This document shows, piece after piece, positions 28,801 through 40,800 of a stretch of DNA of 64,000 nt; the first letter of the stretch is position 1; every line of letters begins with the position of its first letter. The notes under the pieces are model-generated. The model did not search any database, was not told the DNA's origin, and saw only the letters and a list, made by a program, of their open reading frames with translations. This DNA is from Motacilla alba alba (Eukaryota; Chordata; Aves; Passeriformes; Motacillidae), in contig NC_052046.1 in the NCBI RefSeq assembly GCF_015832195.1, positions 43,658,473-43,722,472 of the forward strand, in the 5' to 3' direction. Position numbers and translations under genes: made by a program.

Positions 28801-31800
28801 AATCTGTCCCTTCAGGCATTCTTCTGATAAAGTAGCCAAGTTAGAAAGCCAGGTAGAGTCATACAAAAAGAAATTGGAGGACCTGGGTGATTTGCGGCGG
28901 CAAGTGAAGCTTTTAGAAGAGAAGAATACAATGTACATGCAAAATACCGTGAGCCTGGAGGAAGAACTAAGGAAGGCCAATGCAGCACGCAGTCAGCTGG
29001 AAACATACAAGAGACAGGTGAGGACAGGCATCATCAATGCTGTGGTACTGTTCAGTGCTTTGTCTTCATAACATGGCTAATACCTCAAAGTAAAAAAAGC
29101 TATGAAGAAAACAACTCCTGTTTAAAAGACTTCCATGTTTTATAGGCACTTGCTGCTACCTTTTGTCCTCCTTTCCTGCAGCTCCTGTCATTACTACAAG
29201 TTAGTTACTTTGTTAAAAAGCAGTATTTCTTGCATTTAAAAACTCAACAGATATAAAGTTTTGGTTTTTTTTCCTAAAATGATTCCAAATTCATATTCAA
29301 TAGTGGGGCTTGAATTAGAGTCTGTCCTTTCAGAAAAAGTATCCACTTTTCACTTACAATTTTCCAGCAGTGAGGACCACACCACAGCTGAGGTAAGTTG
29401 TTCCTGTAGTTAAATAACTTTTTTTTTTTTTTTAAGGTTCTAGTTTCTCTGATACATCTGAATTTTTCCACTTAAGAGAGGAGGACATATGTCATCCTTG
29501 TTGTTTATACACACCTGGTAGAATACGAAATGTGTCAGCAGCACTCTGTGGAGTGAAAGGCACCTGTTTATCCTCCTGCTTATCCAAGTGCCATGTGATG
29601 CTGTTTGTGTAAAGGTGCAACATGTGCTTAATCTTCTTTCTGCTTCTGTACTTCAAGGATATGATATTGTTCTGGTATTCTTGTTACAGGGCTAGACAGA
29701 GAATGGTTTATTAAAGCAATAGTGCCTGCTCTGTATTTCTGCCTGATGGAACGATCACAGCACAGGGGTCCCTGTATGTCATTTCACCACAGAATAAAGA
29801 ATAGAAACAAGCACTAAACAATACTGAAAACTCAGGAGCTTAGGGATGTGTCTCCCTAAGACTTAATAGACTTTTTCCCTGCAGTTGGTGATCTCAGTGT
29901 TTGAAACAAATGGTTTCAAAATTAGCCCGTGTGGGCTAATTTTAAATACAGCCCCTAATGATTTTACCAGAAAAAAGAACTTGGACAAGAAAAATTGTCC
30001 AAGGGGGCAAAGAGAAAGGTAAATGTAGAAAGGAATGGTCTTCCACACATGAGTACTATCAAGTTTACTGGCAACCCAGTATTTCACTCCCTTAAACAGC
30101 TGAGCATGTGATATTGTTGTGTAACCTCAGCCATCTGCTGATTTTTCTTATTTCGCCAACCAAAAGGATTTTGGAAGGGCCAGTCCCATCACCTGTGCTG
30201 TTCTTCAGTGTATTTTATGCGTAGGGTTTCCTATATGAGGAGCTATTGTTTGGTGCAAAACTGTTTACTGACTAAGACTGGAATAAGCCTCAGGTGTCCT
30301 GTGGCAGATGTGTTTTTCTTCACCTAACTATGGTGTCTCAAAATGAACACTCTGTGTTTGTCTTCAGTGTCTGTAAGACTGGGCTCCTTTTGAAACCTGC
30401 CTGTGTCCCATAAGCCACAAATTTTTTTTTTCCTGGGAATCCTAAATTGTGCTATTATAAGTAAGCTGGCTATAAAGCTTGAGATGTTATGTCACTGCTG
30501 AGTACTAGTATGTTCCTGTGATGGAATATGTCTTGTCTGGTGTTGGAAGGATCCAACCTGACTCACGAGGACACCATTGGAGAGTTCTTTGGCTTAGAAT
30601 CATTGTGCTATGATGAAAGTGGATCATTCAGTTTCCCATAGTAATTTGCAATGAAATTGCATCTTCACTACATAGAGCAGTCTCTGTGAGGTGAGGTTGA
30701 GTGGTAGTGTTTTGTTTTCATTCTTCTGAGAGCAAGCACAAGCCTTTTCTAAGAAACTTTATTACAGCATAAAGAATCGAAATGTAAAGACTGCAGGATT
30801 TTTTTTTTGTAATTTTAATTCAGCCCCTTTGTGCATGTGCATTCTGATACATAGTTAACAGTATGTCTTGCTTTTCTTTGTTGCAAGATTCCTGCTTTAC
30901 TCATTCCACACACAGATAATGCTTAGTGAATGTGATGGCAGTTCATTTTTTTTAATCTTATGCATTACCATGAAACTGTATGTTTTTCTATACACTCAAC
31001 AAGTCCTACTTCAAGACATATTTATTTCCTGCAGTGTTTTTCTACATACCATTACCTTAGCATGATTGGTTACAAACATAAATGCATTTCTTTCCATTTG
31101 AGGTGAAAATACTAATATTTTGGAAGTGGTGGCACTGTCACTGGTGAAGGCCTGCAGTTGTTTTGTTATACTTGCAGTTATTCTGATAGCATCAGTGATA
31201 AATGTCACATCTGAAAAATGAAATATGTTCATATCTTATATATTCATTTCTTTAATCTCAGAAAATGCAGGCCTGTGCTGGTTTTGCAGCCTTTAATTTA
31301 GGAACAACAGCAGCAAAGTCCTTCTCTAAGACTTAGGACCATGCATATTTTAGGCCTTGTAGTTGTTTTGCTGTAGTTGTACAAATTGAAAATAAAAGGC
31401 CATTAGAATCAATACGGTATCTTGATGTAGATATGGCTACTGCTTTAATCACTTCCTTTGTAATCTAAAAGCCATAAAAAAGCCTTCTTATAAACTGATT
31501 CAGAAGACGCTATAGGTCTTTAGCTGAGTCTTCATTCAGCTTTTGTGTTTGCAGGTCAGTCTTTATTTAGCTTATTTGCTCTCATGCTCTCTGCATTATG
31601 AGCTTTATTAGTGTTCTGGGAATGAATCTTTGTTAGTAAAGGCTTAAAGTTTTGAAAAGGGAAGACTTCACTGATTTACGTCTGGTTGTGCTTGGCTTTC
31701 ATATTTCTGCTTACTTAAGAGTTCTTTACTGATCTGTAGTTGAACGCATACATGTGGCAGTGTTTCTCACTGAAATAAAGAAAATCGTTTGGAGCCTGTG

Positions 31801-34800
31801 GCTGAATCTTTTTTGTTAGTGTATTAAAAATTATTAGGACATCTCAGGTTAGGGAATGTTACCTGGCTGCATAAACTAGTAGCTGAATTCTGAGTGAGGC
31901 TTATGAAGTAGAGTTAACAAAAGATGTAGATAATTTGCTTTCTTCAGAGTCTTTTCTTTTTACTACACTTTTCAGAATGCAGAAAGATTTTTCTGCTGTT
32001 CCTAATCTTTTTGATTTGTAGAACTACATGGGTTTTTTCTGTAAGCCTTGCTTGAGTTTAAATTCTTGTTTTAGATGTAGTGAAAATACTTCACATTTTT
32101 TCTATCTTCTGCTTGCACTAAGACCTAATATTTAAATGCTTTTTATTTTGCTCAAACACAGAACAACTGATGAAAGAAGTTTTTCCTATGTCCTATAAGT
32201 AACTATTTCAGTTGTTTTACAACATGACTTGTGGTGCATTGTAATTGGCTACTTTGTCTTGTGTATTTTGTTTTAACATTTGCAGACACATTATTGATTC
32301 TTGTTCTCACAGGCAGTTGAACTACAAAACAGGTTATCTGAAGAATCCAAGAAAGCTGATAAATTAGATTATGAATGCAAACGACTGAAAGAAAAAGTAG
32401 ACAGCCTCCAAAAAGAAAAAGATGTAAGTGCCAAGGTGTTGTTTTTTTGTTAGTAACAATAGCAACTTTGTATCATTTATAACACAGAGATGTGGTATTT
32501 GTAGTTAGCTGTCTTTTTAAATTAGGAAGTCTTTTTTCCTCCAAAATTTTCTAATGTTTGTGTACAAGATAGTTTTTAAACCTTAGAATTGTACAGCATG
32601 GAATAAAGTGACTGTACAAAATCATATGCAACACATTTTTAAGAGGAAAAGCCTTCATATTTGGCATCTGAAGTTGTTTCCTGACCATTTACCATGAGAA
32701 CGTTAATTAATACCCAGGGTAATTATTATGTATTCTGAAAAGCTATTTACAACAGGGTTTCTGCAGTTATCATCCTAGAGCTAAATTCCTGTTGCTTTTT
32801 TTCCCTAAGGCATTATTTGAGGTACCATCAGCATGCTTCTCTTTGTGGAATCATCACTAGTGTAGGAAGAGGCTTAGTAGTTGTGTGGAGGGAAATGTCC
32901 TTTGTGGCAATCTCAGCTTTTATGACAGCTCCTTGTTGACTTATCTTGTACTGCCAATGTGGAACATACAGGGTAGTTATGAATTTCTCCCCATCCTCTT
33001 GTGTCATTTGCTGCTAGTGATTCTGTGATTAATTGCTTTGCAATCTTGCCGAGACTGATCCTTCAGACTTCTCTTACACACTGTCATTTCTCAACAGTTA
33101 ATTTCAGCTTGTTTCTTATGGATGTATATGCAGGTGGTTCAAACTACCTAAAATCAATGTCAGCAATTGCAGCTAGCAGTTTCTTAGGCATGTTTTAATT
33201 CTAAGTCCATTCATCCAACTATCAGAAACTCTGCAGGCTTTTTCCTCAATAGTCATATTTCATGTCCAGTTATTTCCAAGATTTCCAAGCCCAGTATTTA
33301 AATATAATTGGAACTGCAAGTTTTCAGTTACTTTATGTTCGTAGGCCATTGATTCCCATTTTTCATTAGATTTTCAAGCTCTGATGGACACTTGACCTTC
33401 ACATCACTTCCATCTGCCCTTCAAATCAGGCTGGAATGCTCATAATAACTGTGTTGGTATTGTGCTTTAGCTTTCCTTCCTGCTTTTTATTTTTCAATTG
33501 GTGGTTTTTTTAAATTCTTTTATGTTGAACAATGGTAAAGTTGTTTCTGTGGCTTATCCATGGCTTAGTGGACCATTTCATCTTGCACAAAGGATCTGTA
33601 TTGCTGGCCATTGTCCTGTAGTTTTCTGAATTACCCCCTGCCAAATAGCTTTTTTTTTTTTGAGCTGGGTGTTGTTTTTAAGTACATTCTTTTGAATGGA
33701 TATGCACCTGTGAGAAGTAAATTACAGCTAGAAGTCCCTCATTACATGAGTTTAGTGATTCACTGTATTACCTACTCTTTCTGTTCGCTGTTGTCAATAT
33801 GTATCAGTAAAGTAGCCCACCACAGGTCACAAATTAGGTAGTTGTATCTTGTCAGCTATATTTTGGAAATAGTTACTCAAATTGATTATATTATTTTCCT
33901 TATGTTCTAGCAAAGCATGGTAGTGTTTCATATCTTCATCAAAGTAGCTTGGAAGTTTACCTCTGTAGTGTGTTACAAGTAACATAAGATAATTATTGAG
34001 CTGCTTGTACTAGTGAAGCCTTAGAGCTTTTTCTAGTCACTAAAATATTCTGACATTTGGCAGTCAGCTGTTAGTAAAATGAAATGCTGTCAGCCAACAC
34101 AACTCCATAACTATACAGAGGCAAGGTCTATCGTGGACCATTTAGTAATACTGAACATGTCTGATTGTGGAGCAAACTACAACTTGGATCATTACATTGT
34201 AGCCAATTTCTTTCCTTTTTTTTGACTCTTGGCAACCTTCTGGACAAAAACTTGGTGTTACTTGTAGATTCTCAATTTTTTTTGCCAGAAGGGTCGTTGT
34301 GCCAAATTGAAAGAGTAGCCTGGTGCTACTGAATAGCACATCTGTCTGGATCCCAAGGTGATCCAGTTCTGTTCTTCATTTCTCTTTGGACCGAGTCTTA
34401 AGCAATGAGTTTTCTTTTATAGCCAAAGTGCTGGTGTATGACAAGAACAGCTGACACACAGGAGGAATGCAATATGGAAATGTTGCTCACACTTTCAGTG
34501 GTGAAAGACAAACAAAGTGAAGTAAAAGCAGTATGTTATGTTGACTCTGTACTTACCTGCTTGTTATTTCACTCCTGGCTGAATCTTTGATTCATGGTGA
34601 GGGAAAAATCTGTGGTCTCTCAACTCTCTCCCATTTCCCTTGCCCAATGAAAGGAAACCCCAATGAAAGGAAAACTGCTGAGTGGCCCTGTGGATGCTGT
34701 TTACTATGGGTACCAGAACTTTGTGTCACTAATATCTTGATTTTGTAAACTTATACCCCTGCTATTTTTTGTCCAATAAGATCAGCAACCCTTCTCCCAA

Positions 34801-37800
34801 AAAGAAACCCCAAACCACTGTTCTTGTGGAATATATAATACTTACATTTATTCTTTTATGGAAGAGACTGTGATACCTTAATTTGAAAGTAATTTCTAGA
34901 GTTACATTAAATAATAAAAGTTTTGAAGGCTGTTAGAGATGGATTTGGACTGCCAAGACTGATATTCATTCTCTTTCCAATTATTCAGAGATTAAGAACA
35001 GAAAGGGATTCTTTGAAAGAAACTATTGAAGAACTTAGATGTGTACAAGCTCAGGAGGGTCAACTCACCACTACAGGTAAAGGGCAAATAAGGAGATTAA
35101 ATGCCTCTTTTCTGAAGTGTACACAAGTTTTCTGTAGAATATTGAATGTGCTTTTGTTTAGCACAGAATAAATTTAAGCTGTTCTAAAATCAGCAGTGAA
35201 AAACTTCAACTATTCATAGCTTCATAAGCAAGCAAAAGCTTTGAGTGTTATTTGAGTCAATCAGAATTTTAGTCTGCTCTCCAGTGGGATATTTTTATAA
35301 TGTATATCTGATTTCTATGTAGTTACATAGTTTTCTTTAGAGACATATTTTCTCATGATGTTTCCTGTGTTACAGTTCATTTGTATGTGTAATCTTGTGT
35401 ACCTTTGTCGTTCTTAGATAAGATTATGAGCAGGAAATAAACTGCAACATTATTTCTTCAGAATGGATGAAATCAGACATAATGGTTCACCAAATGAAAT
35501 TGTGTTTGTCAGTTTTGCTGTAGCCTGACTTTGTGTCATTTTACATGCTGTCTAGCAGTAGTGTGAAGCTTCTAGAACAATGTCTACTTCTTGTCATGTG
35601 AAAAAGTCAGTGGTATGCTTTTCCTTACTCAGGATTGATGCCTCTGGGAAGACAAGAGCCTTCAGACAGTTTAGCAGCAGAAATCATTACTCCTGAAATA
35701 AAGTAAGTTAATGCATGCTTTGTTTTACTAACCTCTACAAAGGTCAATGGCAAGTTGAACATTAGTCAGCAGTGCCCTGGCAGACAGGAGGCTCAACTGT
35801 GTGTGTGGGGGCATCAGGCACAACATCACCAGCCAGGCAAGGGAGGGGATTGTCCTGCTGTGCTCTGAGCTGGGGCAGAATCCTGTGTGCAGTTTTGGGT
35901 GCCACAATATGGGAAAGACACAAAGCTCTTAGCATCCTAAGGAGGGCTGCAGACATGGTGAAGGGCCTTTGAGGGGAAACTCTGTGAGGAGTAGCTGAGG
36001 TCACTTAATCTGTTCAGCCTGGAGAGGAGGAGACTGAGCAAAGATTTTATCCTCCCTTTTGAGATGAAGAGGAAGGGCAAACACTCATCTCTTCTCTGTT
36101 CTTACCAGTGACAGGGCCCAAGGGAATGGTCTGAATTTGTGTCAAGGAAGGTTTAAGTTGGATATTAGAAAAAGTTATTTGTTGTTGCCCTGTCGTGATT
36201 GCCTGTAGCTTGATGATGGTACCAAAAGAGTTGAGTATTTTTGAGTAAGAATTAAGGGGAAGGCCACAAGGCAGATATTCTGGTGGGTGTGTTATAGACC
36301 ACATGTCTATGATACTATGTTTTAAGGAGCTGGGAGGTCTTGAGATTGCTGGCCCTTCTTATGGAGGACTTCAACTTACCAGATGGCTGCTGCAAATGCT
36401 GCACAGCAGAAAGGGATCAGTGTAGAAGGTTCTTCAACTACGTGGAAGATAACTTTCTAACACAGCTGCTGAGCAAGCCAACTAGGGAAGATGTGGTCTC
36501 ACTGTTTGTGAACAGGGAAGGACTGGTAGATGATGTGATGATCAGAGGCCGTCTTGGGCCAGCAAGCACTGAATGAGAGAGTTTTTGATTCACAGAGAAT
36601 TAAGGAGAGAGGCCAGCAGAACCTCCAGTTTGGACTTCTATGGGGCAGACTTTGACCTGTTTACAGGTTGGTTGACAGAGTTGCTTGGAAGTCAATCCTG
36701 AAGAGCAAAAGACTCTGGGAGGGCAAGAAGGGACTGTTAAGGTGCAAAGGTGCAGGAGCAGGCTGTCTCTAAGTGCCAAATGGTGAGCCATCAGGAAGAC
36801 TGGCTTGGCTGCATAGAGAGCTTTGGCCAGAACTCGGGATAAAAAAGATTGTATCGTGTTTGGAAGAAGGGGCAAAGCCACTCAGGAGGAATACAGAGAT
36901 GTTGTGCAGTTATGCAGGGAGAAAATTAGATGGACCGAAGCCCAACTAGATCTTATTCTGGCTACTGCCAATAAAAGACAATAAAAAATGTTTCTATAAA
37001 TACATTCACAATTAAGTGAGGGTTAAGGAGAATCTCAGTCCCTTATCGATTGCAAGGAGAACCATACCAGTAAAGGATAAGGAGAAGGTTGATCTACTTA
37101 AAGCCTTCAGTGCCACAGTCTTTCATAGTAACACCTCTGATCTAGAAGACAGATGCAAGAAGCTGAATAAAGTTGCCACAATAGAGGAGGAAACAGCTAT
37201 GCTATGCCTGCTTACAGCTATGCTACCTGCTGTGCCACTAAGACGCCCACAAGTCCATGGGGCTGGGTGGGATCCGCTGTAGGGTACTGAGCGGGTGGCT
37301 GCAAATGGGTGTTGGAAAATTCGCTCTGAAACAGTTTTTGCTTGTCAAATAGTGCATCTTGACTTGCTACTGTAGCAAGTAGGGGCAAGAAAACCAAGAG
37401 TCAAGCAGAGTGGGCAGAGAGTGACTTTGCCTGAGTGCTTCAATTTTTAAAGAGCCTGGGGCAATTCCCCAGCCCCTGCCCCACCATTCTGTTTTCCAGC
37501 TGCAGGAAGAGGGTAACAATTTTGGGCACAGATAGATACAATAACATTTTGGGTTACTCAGGACAGTGTTGATCTGCTGGATGGTCAAAAGGCTCTGCAG
37601 AGGAATCTGAACAGGTTGTATCAGTGGATAGAGGACAGTTGTATGAAGTTCTGCATGGCCAAGGTCCTGCCCTTGGATCACAACAATGTGTACAGTGCTG
37701 CAGGCTTGGAGAGGAGTGGCTGAAAAGATGCACAGTGGGAAGTCATTGTAGAGTCATAGAACACCTTGGGTTGGAAGGGACCTTAAAGATCATCTTGTTC

Positions 37801-40800
37801 TACCTACTGTGCCATGGGCAAGGACACCTTCCAGTACACCAGGTCGCTCAAATCTCCATCCAACCTAGCCTGGAATACTGCCAGGTATAGGGCAGCCAGA
37901 ACTCCCTTTGCCATTGCCTCCAAACCCTCAAAGTAAAGAATTTCTGTTTCATATCTAATCTCAACCACCCTTTTCCAATTTGACACTGCTCTCCTTTGTC
38001 TTGTCTCTCCCTGCTCTTGTAAAAAATCTCTCTCCAGCTCTGTTGTTGGCTCCTTTCAGGCACTGTAAAGATGCTCTAAGGTATCCCTGGAGTCTGATCT
38101 ACAACCCCAACCCCAGCTCTCTCAACCTGCTTTAACAGAGGTGTTCCATCTCTGTGATCACCTTAGCAGCTTCCTCTGGACTCACTTGAATTAGTTGACA
38201 TACTTCCTGTGCTGGGACCTCAGAGCTGGATGCAGGGTTCCAGGTGGGCTCTCACCAGAGCAGAGCAGAGGGGCAGAATCCCCTCCCTCCCCTGCTGCCC
38301 ACGCTGCTTTGGATACAACCCAGGATACATTTGGCTTTCTGGGCTGGGAGTGCCCATGGCTGGGTCATGTCCAGCTTCTCACCCACCAGCACCCCAGAGC
38401 TGCTCTCCATCTCTTCTCAGTTCATCCTCCAGCCTGGACTGATACCAGGGGTTGCCATAGGCCAAGTGCAGGACCTTACACTTGGCCTTGTTGAACCTCA
38501 TGAAGTTTTCATTACCCAACTTCTTCAGTTTGTCCAGGTCCCTGTGGATGGCACCTGTTGTTCTGGTGTGGATTTGGTGTTGGGTGACAGCAGCTGAACA
38601 TGAACTATTGAGTGCCCAAGTGGTCAAGAAGGCCAGTGGCATCCTGGCCTGTATCAGCAATAGAGTGGCGAGCAGGACCAGGGCAGGGATTATCCCCATG
38701 TAATTGGCACTGGTGTGGCCCCCCCTCAAATCCCCTGTCCAGTTTTGCACACTCTCACTACAAGAATGACATTGAGGGGCTGGAGCGTGTCCGGAGAAGG
38801 ACAATAGAGCTAGAGAAGGGTCTAGAGAGTTAAGTTCTATGAGGAGCAGGAGGTTGTTTATCCTGGAGAAAGGAGGCTCAGGGGTAAGCTTATAATTCTC
38901 TACAACTGCTTGAAAGGAGGTGGGGGTTGGTCTTTTTTCCTTAAGCTGTGCTGGGGAGGTTTAGGTTGGATATTAGGAATCGTTTCTTCACCAGGTGGAG
39001 TCACCAAGCATTAAACCCAGGGAAGTGATTGAGTCGTCATCCCTGGTGGTATTTAAAAGATGTGTAGACGTGGTGTTTAAGGGATGTGGTTCTGTGGTGG
39101 ACTTGGCAGTGCTGGGTTTATGTTGGATCTTGATGATCTTAAGAGTCTTTTCAACCCAAATGGTTCTGTGATTCTAAGACTAAGGGTTGAAATTACTTGC
39201 TCAGGATAATGCAGTAGTTTAGTGGCAGCTGAGATTGCAGTCTTTCTTCACTGTTGGTATTAACTTTGCATTCTCTGTTCTCCCTATATATTTGTTGAAC
39301 TGTACTGTGAGATCTGATGGGGGCACTGAGGTAATTTCTTTGTGTTCTGTGTTCTGCAATTACAACTTACACTGGGTTTGTATTTGGGGGTTTGGAGATA
39401 TGATTGCTGCAGCATCTGCCTTAAAAAGACTTGTGTTGTTATTTTACTTCATATGGTAAACTGTTTTCTTTGTTATAGATATTGGTATTCTTTTTCTTAC
39501 AAAATTGTATTGTATCTGTTTAGGGAGAAACTCATCCGCCTTCAGCATGAGAACAAGATGTTAAAATTGAACCAAGAAGGTTCTGACAATGAGAAGATTG
39601 CCTTGTTGCAGAGCCTTCTTGATGATGCAAACTTGCGGAAGAATGAACTGGAGACAGAAAACAGGTAAGAAATTTTGTCCTCTGCTTCAGTTGACCTTCC
39701 TGCAGGCATCTGCAGGAGAAGAAAGACATGGATTTAATGGAATCAGTCCTGTGAAAGGCCACGAGGATGTGATTATAGGACTGTAGAGTCTTTTGTATGC
39801 GTAAAGTCTGAGGGATAGAGACTATGTGGCCTGGAAAAGAGAAGGCTTAGGTTAGATCTTATCAATGTATCTTATCAAAGTGTATGATGAGAAGGTCTAA
39901 AGAAAGTGGAGATAGACTCTTGTCAGTAATACTCAGTAACATGGCAAGAGGGTGTGGGCAGAGCTTAAAACACATTATATTTCATCTGAATGTGAGAATA
40001 TACTTTTTTTTTCACCGTGAGGGTTGCTGAACACTGGAGTATGTTGCCCAGAGTGGTTGTCTTCATCCTTGTAGATATTTAAAACTCAACAGGACATGTT
40101 CCTTGGCAGGCTTCTCTAGCTGACCCTGCTGCATTGAACCAATCAGCATGCAGACATCTGTGAGACCAGACAGAGTGCATCAGAGCATGCCACAGTATTT
40201 GGCTGATAGTGATGTGAGGCTGCTTTGTATCTAAGCTTTGAATCCATTATTTATCTAATCTTCTCCCATCTTCCTCTTCAACTGGGGGAGGTGCCTGAAG
40301 CCTCAGAAAAGGTAAATACTGCACTCATGTTCAAGAAGGACAAGAAAAAGAACATAAGGAACTACTGAGATTGGTCAGCCATCGCTCACTTTCTGGAAAT
40401 TTCACAAAGCAAGTCCATCTGGAATCTATTTCCAGCTACATGAGGGACAGGAAAGTAATTAGCAGATGTCAACATGAATTTATTCAGAGCAAATCATGCC
40501 TAACTAATCCAATTGTCTTGACAATGAGATGACTGCACATGTGAAGAAGGGCAAGAGGACGATACTTAGCTTTAGCAAAGCCTTTGCTAAAGTGTCCCAT
40601 GGTAACCTTATGTTCAGAATGCCTGGATGTAAACTAAATAAGTGGACAGTTAAGTGAGCAAAAAAAAATTGATTGGACAGTGATCAGACAGCTGAGCCTA
40701 AAATAGTATTGTCAGTGAAATGAAACCCTGCTGGCAACCAATTCCTCAGTCATCAGTACCAGTACCAGCGCTGTTTGTCACTTTTATTAACAGCATCACT

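Larger units (their letters stand above)
35703..39523 (+). other. HOOK3 intron 14, CR1-dense
   Basis: 3.8 kb, mostly CR1: a 3'-end fragment (35768-36325), then a longer + strand element (36335-39180) split by a - strand CR1 (37745-38553). Only the first ~65 bp and the last ~340 bp look like ordinary intron. Confidence 0.88.

Noticed and set aside
38195..38804. Several overlapping open frames over 38.2-38.8 kb as genes
   Set aside because: They are pieces of the nested CR1 elements, whose RT blocks are visible in one frame per strand.
40570..40592. 10-bp inverted repeat CTTTAGCAAA/TTTGCTAAAG as a possible regulatory hairpin
   Set aside because: It falls in the CR1 reverse transcriptase block [10 protein letters not shown]; the pairing is explained by the codons of that degraded motif.
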